Positions 61,568 through 64,000 of a DNA stretch of 64,000 nt are shown piece after piece (positions within the stretch are counted from its first letter, which is position 1; every line of letters begins with the position of its first letter). Source of the stretch: Micromonospora violae. GTDB taxonomy: Bacteria > Actinomycetota > Actinomycetes > Mycobacteriales > Micromonosporaceae. The notes beneath the pieces were generated by a model. It searched no databases. It was not told where the DNA came from and saw only the letters and a program-made list of their open reading frames with translations. The DNA lies in NCBI RefSeq assembly GCF_004217135.1, contig NZ_SHKK01000001.1:4092001-4156000 (forward strand), in the 5' to 3' direction. The position numbers and the translations under genes are program-made.

Positions 61568-61972
61568 ATGCGCGGAAAGATCATGTTTCTTGGCGGGCTG
61601 GCTGCGGGATTCGTCCTGGGCGCCCGTGCCGGCCGGGAAAAGTACGAAGAGCTCGTGGTCCGGGGCCGCAAGGTGCTCGACCACCCGACCGTCCAGGAGG
61701 CGGCCGGGGTCGCGCAGGCCCAGGCCAACAAGCTCTACAGCGAGGGCAAGGACAAGCTCGGCCAGACCAAACTGGGCGAGAAGCTGGGCACCGGCAACGG
61801 CAGCACCGGCAAGCAGGAGTTGACCGCCGCCGACGACGCGTTCGCCGGCACGCCCGCCACCGTGGGCGCCAAGGCGGGCACCAGCACCGTCGGCACGACC
61901 TCCGGGTCGCCGACGTCCACCAACCCCCGCACCAAGCCGTCCGGCTCGGGCACGAACGCCAGCACGCTCTGA
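61568..61972 (+). CDS. YtxH-like protein
   Basis: This 134-residue protein starts MRGKIMFLGGLAAGFVLGAR (one membrane segment, YtxH-like) followed by AGREKYEELVVRGRKVLDHP and a low-complexity Ala/Gly/Thr/Ser-rich C-terminal tail. Such proteins are abundant and small in actinobacteria; role unknown, possibly stress related. AAGGAG lies 5 bp before the ATG. A 15-bp terminator hairpin follows 13 bp after the stop. Confidence 0.8.
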   Translation: MRGKIMFLGGLAAGFVLGARAGREKYEELVVRGRKVLDHPTVQEAAGVAQAQANKLYSEGKDKLGQTKLGEKLGTGNGSTGKQELTAADDAFAGTPATVGAKAGTSTVGTTSGSPTSTNPRTKPSGSGTNASTL

Positions 61973-61985
61973 CCAACCGCACGTT

Positions 61986-62019
61986 CACGGGCCGGTCGCC
62001 GTAGGGCGACCGGCCCGTG
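61986..62019. terminator. Bidirectional rho-independent-like terminator
   Basis: CACGGGCCGGTCGCC and its complement form a perfect 15-bp stem with a GTAG loop between the convergent YtxH-like and isomerase-like genes. The downstream T-tract is weak. Confidence 0.85.
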
Positions 62020-62036
62020 GTCTGTCCGACGTGGGG

Positions 62037-63044
62037 TCAGTCCTTGCTGCTGAACGCCGCGTCGAAGGCGGCGCTCGGTGCGTCGAAGGCGAGCCGGCGG
62101 ACGAACTGCAACGCCTCCGGTGCGCCGACCAGCCGGTCCATCCCGGCGTCCTCCCACTCGACGGAGATCGGGCCGGTGTAGCCGATCGCGTTCAACGCGC
62201 GGAAGCAGTCCTCCCAGGGCACGTCGCCGTGGCCGGTGGAGACGAAGTCCCACCCGCGACGCAGGTCGGCCCAGGGCAGGTGCGAGGCGAGCCGGCCACG
62301 CCGGCCATCCCCGGTACGCACCTTCGCGTCCTTGCAGTCCACGTGGTAGATCCGGTCGGCGAAGTCGAAGATGAAGTTCACCGGGTCCAGCTCCTGCCAG
62401 ACGAAGTGCGACGGGTCCCAGTTCAGCCCGAACGCGGGCCGGTTGCCGATCGCTTCCAACGTCCGCTTCGTCGTCCAGTAGTCGTACGCGATCTCGCTCG
62501 GGTGCACCTCGTGCGCGAACCGCACCCCCACCTCGTCGAACACGTCGAGGATCGGGTTCCACCGGTCGGCGAAGTCCTGGTAACCGCGCTCGATCATCGA
62601 CGGCGGCACCGGCGGGAACATCGCCAGGGTGTGCCAGATCGACGAACCGGTGAAGCCGACGACCGTCTTCACCCCGAGCTTCGCCGCCGCCCGCGCGGTG
62701 TCCTTGATCTCCTCGGCGGCCCGCTGGCGGACCCCCTCCGGCTCCCCGTCGCCCCAGATGCGGCCGGGCAGGATGTCCTGGTGCCGCTCGTCGATCGGGT
62801 GGTCGCAGACCGCCTGACCAACGAGGTGGTTGGAGATCGTGAAGACCTGGAGGTTGTGCTTCGCGAGGGTCTCTTTCTTACGCTCGATGTACGAGTCGTC
62901 GGCGAGCGCCTTGTCGACCTCGAAGTGGTCGCCCCAGCAGGCGATCTCCAGACCGTCGTAGCCCCACTCGGAGGCGAGCCGGCAGACCTCCTCGAACGGA
63001 AGGTCGGCCCACTGGCCCGTGAAGAGCGTGATGGGTCGCGCCAT
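62037..63044 (-). CDS. Sugar phosphate isomerase/epimerase family (AP endonuclease 2-like TIM barrel)
   Basis: This 335-residue protein has the xylose-isomerase-like TIM-barrel pattern: [61 protein letters not shown] and [13 protein letters not shown]. These include conserved His, Glu and Asp metal ligands. The substrate is likely a sugar or inositol derivative. ATG at 63044 is the family start. Confidence 0.9.
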   Translation of the reverse strand: MARPITLFTGQWADLPFEEVCRLASEWGYDGLEIACWGDHFEVDKALADDSYIERKKETLAKHNLQVFTISNHLVGQAVCDHPIDERHQDILPGRIWGDGEPEGVRQRAAEEIKDTARAAAKLGVKTVVGFTGSSIWHTLAMFPPVPPSMIERGYQDFADRWNPILDVFDEVGVRFAHEVHPSEIAYDYWTTKRTLEAIGNRPAFGLNWDPSHFVWQELDPVNFIFDFADRIYHVDCKDAKVRTGDGRRGRLASHLPWADLRRGWDFVSTGHGDVPWEDCFRALNAIGYTGPISVEWEDAGMDRLVGAPEALQFVRRLAFDAPSAAFDAAFSSKD

Positions 63045-63253
63045 TGTCCTTCTCCCCTGTTGTGATGGGGATTCCTTGTGCGGACCGGGGCGAGGGTGAC
63101 CGGACGTACGCGGCGTCGGGCGGTCACCGGTGGGTGCGGAGCACCTGAGCCCGGCGGGTTGCGCCTCCCACCGGGTCACCGGCCACCAGCACGGTCGCCG
63201 TCCTCCACCCTATTTCCGCATGACCCCATCGGGGAAGCCCCGCGATCGGCCGA

Positions 63254-63754
63254 TCATTCGGCCATCTCCTCGGGCGCGGGGAGCACGGCTCGTACGGTGA
63301 AGCCGCCACCGGCGCGCGGGCCGGCGGAGAACGTGCCGCCCAGCCGCTCGGCGCGCCTGCGTACCCCGGGCAGACCTCGCCCGGCGGCCTGGGTGCCGCC
63401 GCCTGACGAAGCGGGACCGGCGCCCTCGTCGCGGACCTCGATGGTGATGCCCGCCGCGTCGTAGCGCAGGCGCACTCCGACCGGAGCGCCGGGCGCGTGG
63501 CGGCACGCGTTGAGCAACGCTTCCTCGATGATCCGGTACGCCACGACGTCGACCGGGCCGGGCAGCGGCCGGGGTTGCCCGGCCATGCTCCACCGCACCG
63601 GTTGGCCGGCGGTGAAGCCCTCCACCAATGCGTCCAGGCGGTTCAAGCTGGGCGCGGGCGACGGATCGTCCGGCTCGCCGGGCCGGCGCAGCGCATCACC
63701 CAGCCGGTGCCCCTGCGCGAGCACCCTCCCGCGCCACTGCGCGAACCGCCCCAT
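63254..63754 (-). pseudogene. Truncated sensor histidine kinase (HATPase remnant)
   Basis: Readable parts are RRPGEPDDPSPAPSLNRLDA, RIIEEALLNACRHAPGAPV (N-box), RYDAAGITIEVRDEGAGP (G1 box) and GGTFSAGPRAGGGFTVRAVL. They match the end of NarL-partner histidine kinases. The membrane, dimerisation and His-phosphorylation parts are absent; upstream sequence is a large hairpin. No response regulator is next to it. It is probably decayed rather than functional. Confidence 0.7.
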
Positions 63755-63824
63755 GCAGGTCAAGGTACGGCAGTCGGCTGTGAGCCGGTCCGCGGGCGTC
63801 CGCGGGGCGGCGGACGAATCAGTG

Positions 63825-63874
63825 CGAGCGTGATGCCTCTGAGTCATCAAGATGATTCAGAGGCATCACGCTCG
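63825..63874. repeat. Long perfect hairpin
   Basis: An 18-bp perfect inverted repeat (CGAGCGTGATGCCTCTGA and its complement) continues inward to a 24-bp stem with one G-T pair around a 2-base loop. It lies upstream of the truncated kinase and downstream of the lectin gene, so it may be a terminator or the end of a mobile element. Confidence 0.6.
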
Positions 63875-63913
63875 TGAGGGACACCGCCTCCCGACCCTTC
63901 CGGGATCAGTCGA

Positions 63914-64000
63914 TCAGGGCAGGATCCACTTCTGGTTGGCCGCGTTGAGGCAGGTCCAGAGGTGCACGATGGTGCTGTCGGCGGAGTTGTTGCCGGAGAC
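63914..64000 (-). CDS. Ricin-type lectin domain C-terminus of a secreted protein (partial)
   Basis: On the minus strand, the frame ending at TGA 63914 encodes SADSTIVHLWTCLNAANQKW and ILP at the end. This is the typical QxW repeat end of a ricin B-like (CBM13) lectin domain attached to secreted glycoside hydrolases. The rest lies beyond the right edge. Confidence 0.7.
   Translation of the reverse strand, partial: VSGNNSADSTIVHLWTCLNAANQKWILP

Overview
The window is high-GC actinobacterial chromosome, most probably Micromonosporaceae (Micromonospora-like). This rests on strong G/C third-position bias, XRE-DUF5753/DUF397 and DUF6879 gene sets, AfsR/SARP-type regulators with NB-ARC and TPR domains, an F420-type LLM oxidoreductase, an ECF41 sigma factor and an alditol oxidase. 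No database search was possible; family names come from recognised motifs and architecture.

Positions 1-31.8 kb are a dense defence island on a BREX type 2 (Pgl, phage growth limitation) scaffold. pglY (partial, 1-2370), pglX (14193-17729) and pglW (25439-29569) are all on the minus strand; pglZ would lie beyond the left edge. Between pglY and pglX sit an XRE/DUF397 regulator pair with a palindromic operator, an ATPase-Schlafen (AlbA_2) fusion, an actinophage-like small protein, a single-HKD phospholipase-D-like protein, a membrane protein with a RHIM-like core, and a compact five-gene operon. That operon ends with an NB-ARC/TPR (NLR-like) receptor and a Bell-type helical effector that carry matching amyloid (BASS-type) motifs. 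Between pglX and pglW lie a DUF262 protein, a TOPRIM-like nuclease with its overlapping SMC-like ATPase (PARIS/OLD-like arrangement), an orphan VapB-type antitoxin and a SWIM/SNF2 helicase split by a frameshift. Divergent from pglW is a qatB-qatC-like pair without qatA or qatD.

Positions 31.8-45.8 kb are ordinary chromosome: an M50 protease with CBS domains, alditol oxidase, a PH-like membrane protein, an LLM oxidoreductase, an ArsR-SRPBCC pair, a split Ig/glycoside-hydrolase-like gene, a Uma2 nuclease, an aldo/keto reductase with divergent TetR, GNAT and HD-domain proteins, and an ECF41 sigma factor with an FAD oxidoreductase.

Positions 45.8-64 kb hold a lone SLATT membrane protein, a SARP regulator followed by two paralogous secreted proteins, a secreted trypsin-like protease, a HigBA-type toxin-antitoxin pair with a perfect operator, tRNA-Met/Ile2(CAT), an M16 peptidase/TPR pair, an MMPL transporter, tandem and inverted repeats, tRNA-Asn(GTT), a YtxH-like protein, a sugar-phosphate isomerase-like protein, a truncated histidine kinase and the end of a ricin-type lectin gene.

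The strongest candidates for undescribed biology are the NLR/Bell amyloid-signalling operon with a nearby RHIM-like membrane protein, the stand-alone QatBC pair, and the ATPase-TOPRIM-DUF262 cassette co-transcribed with pglX.
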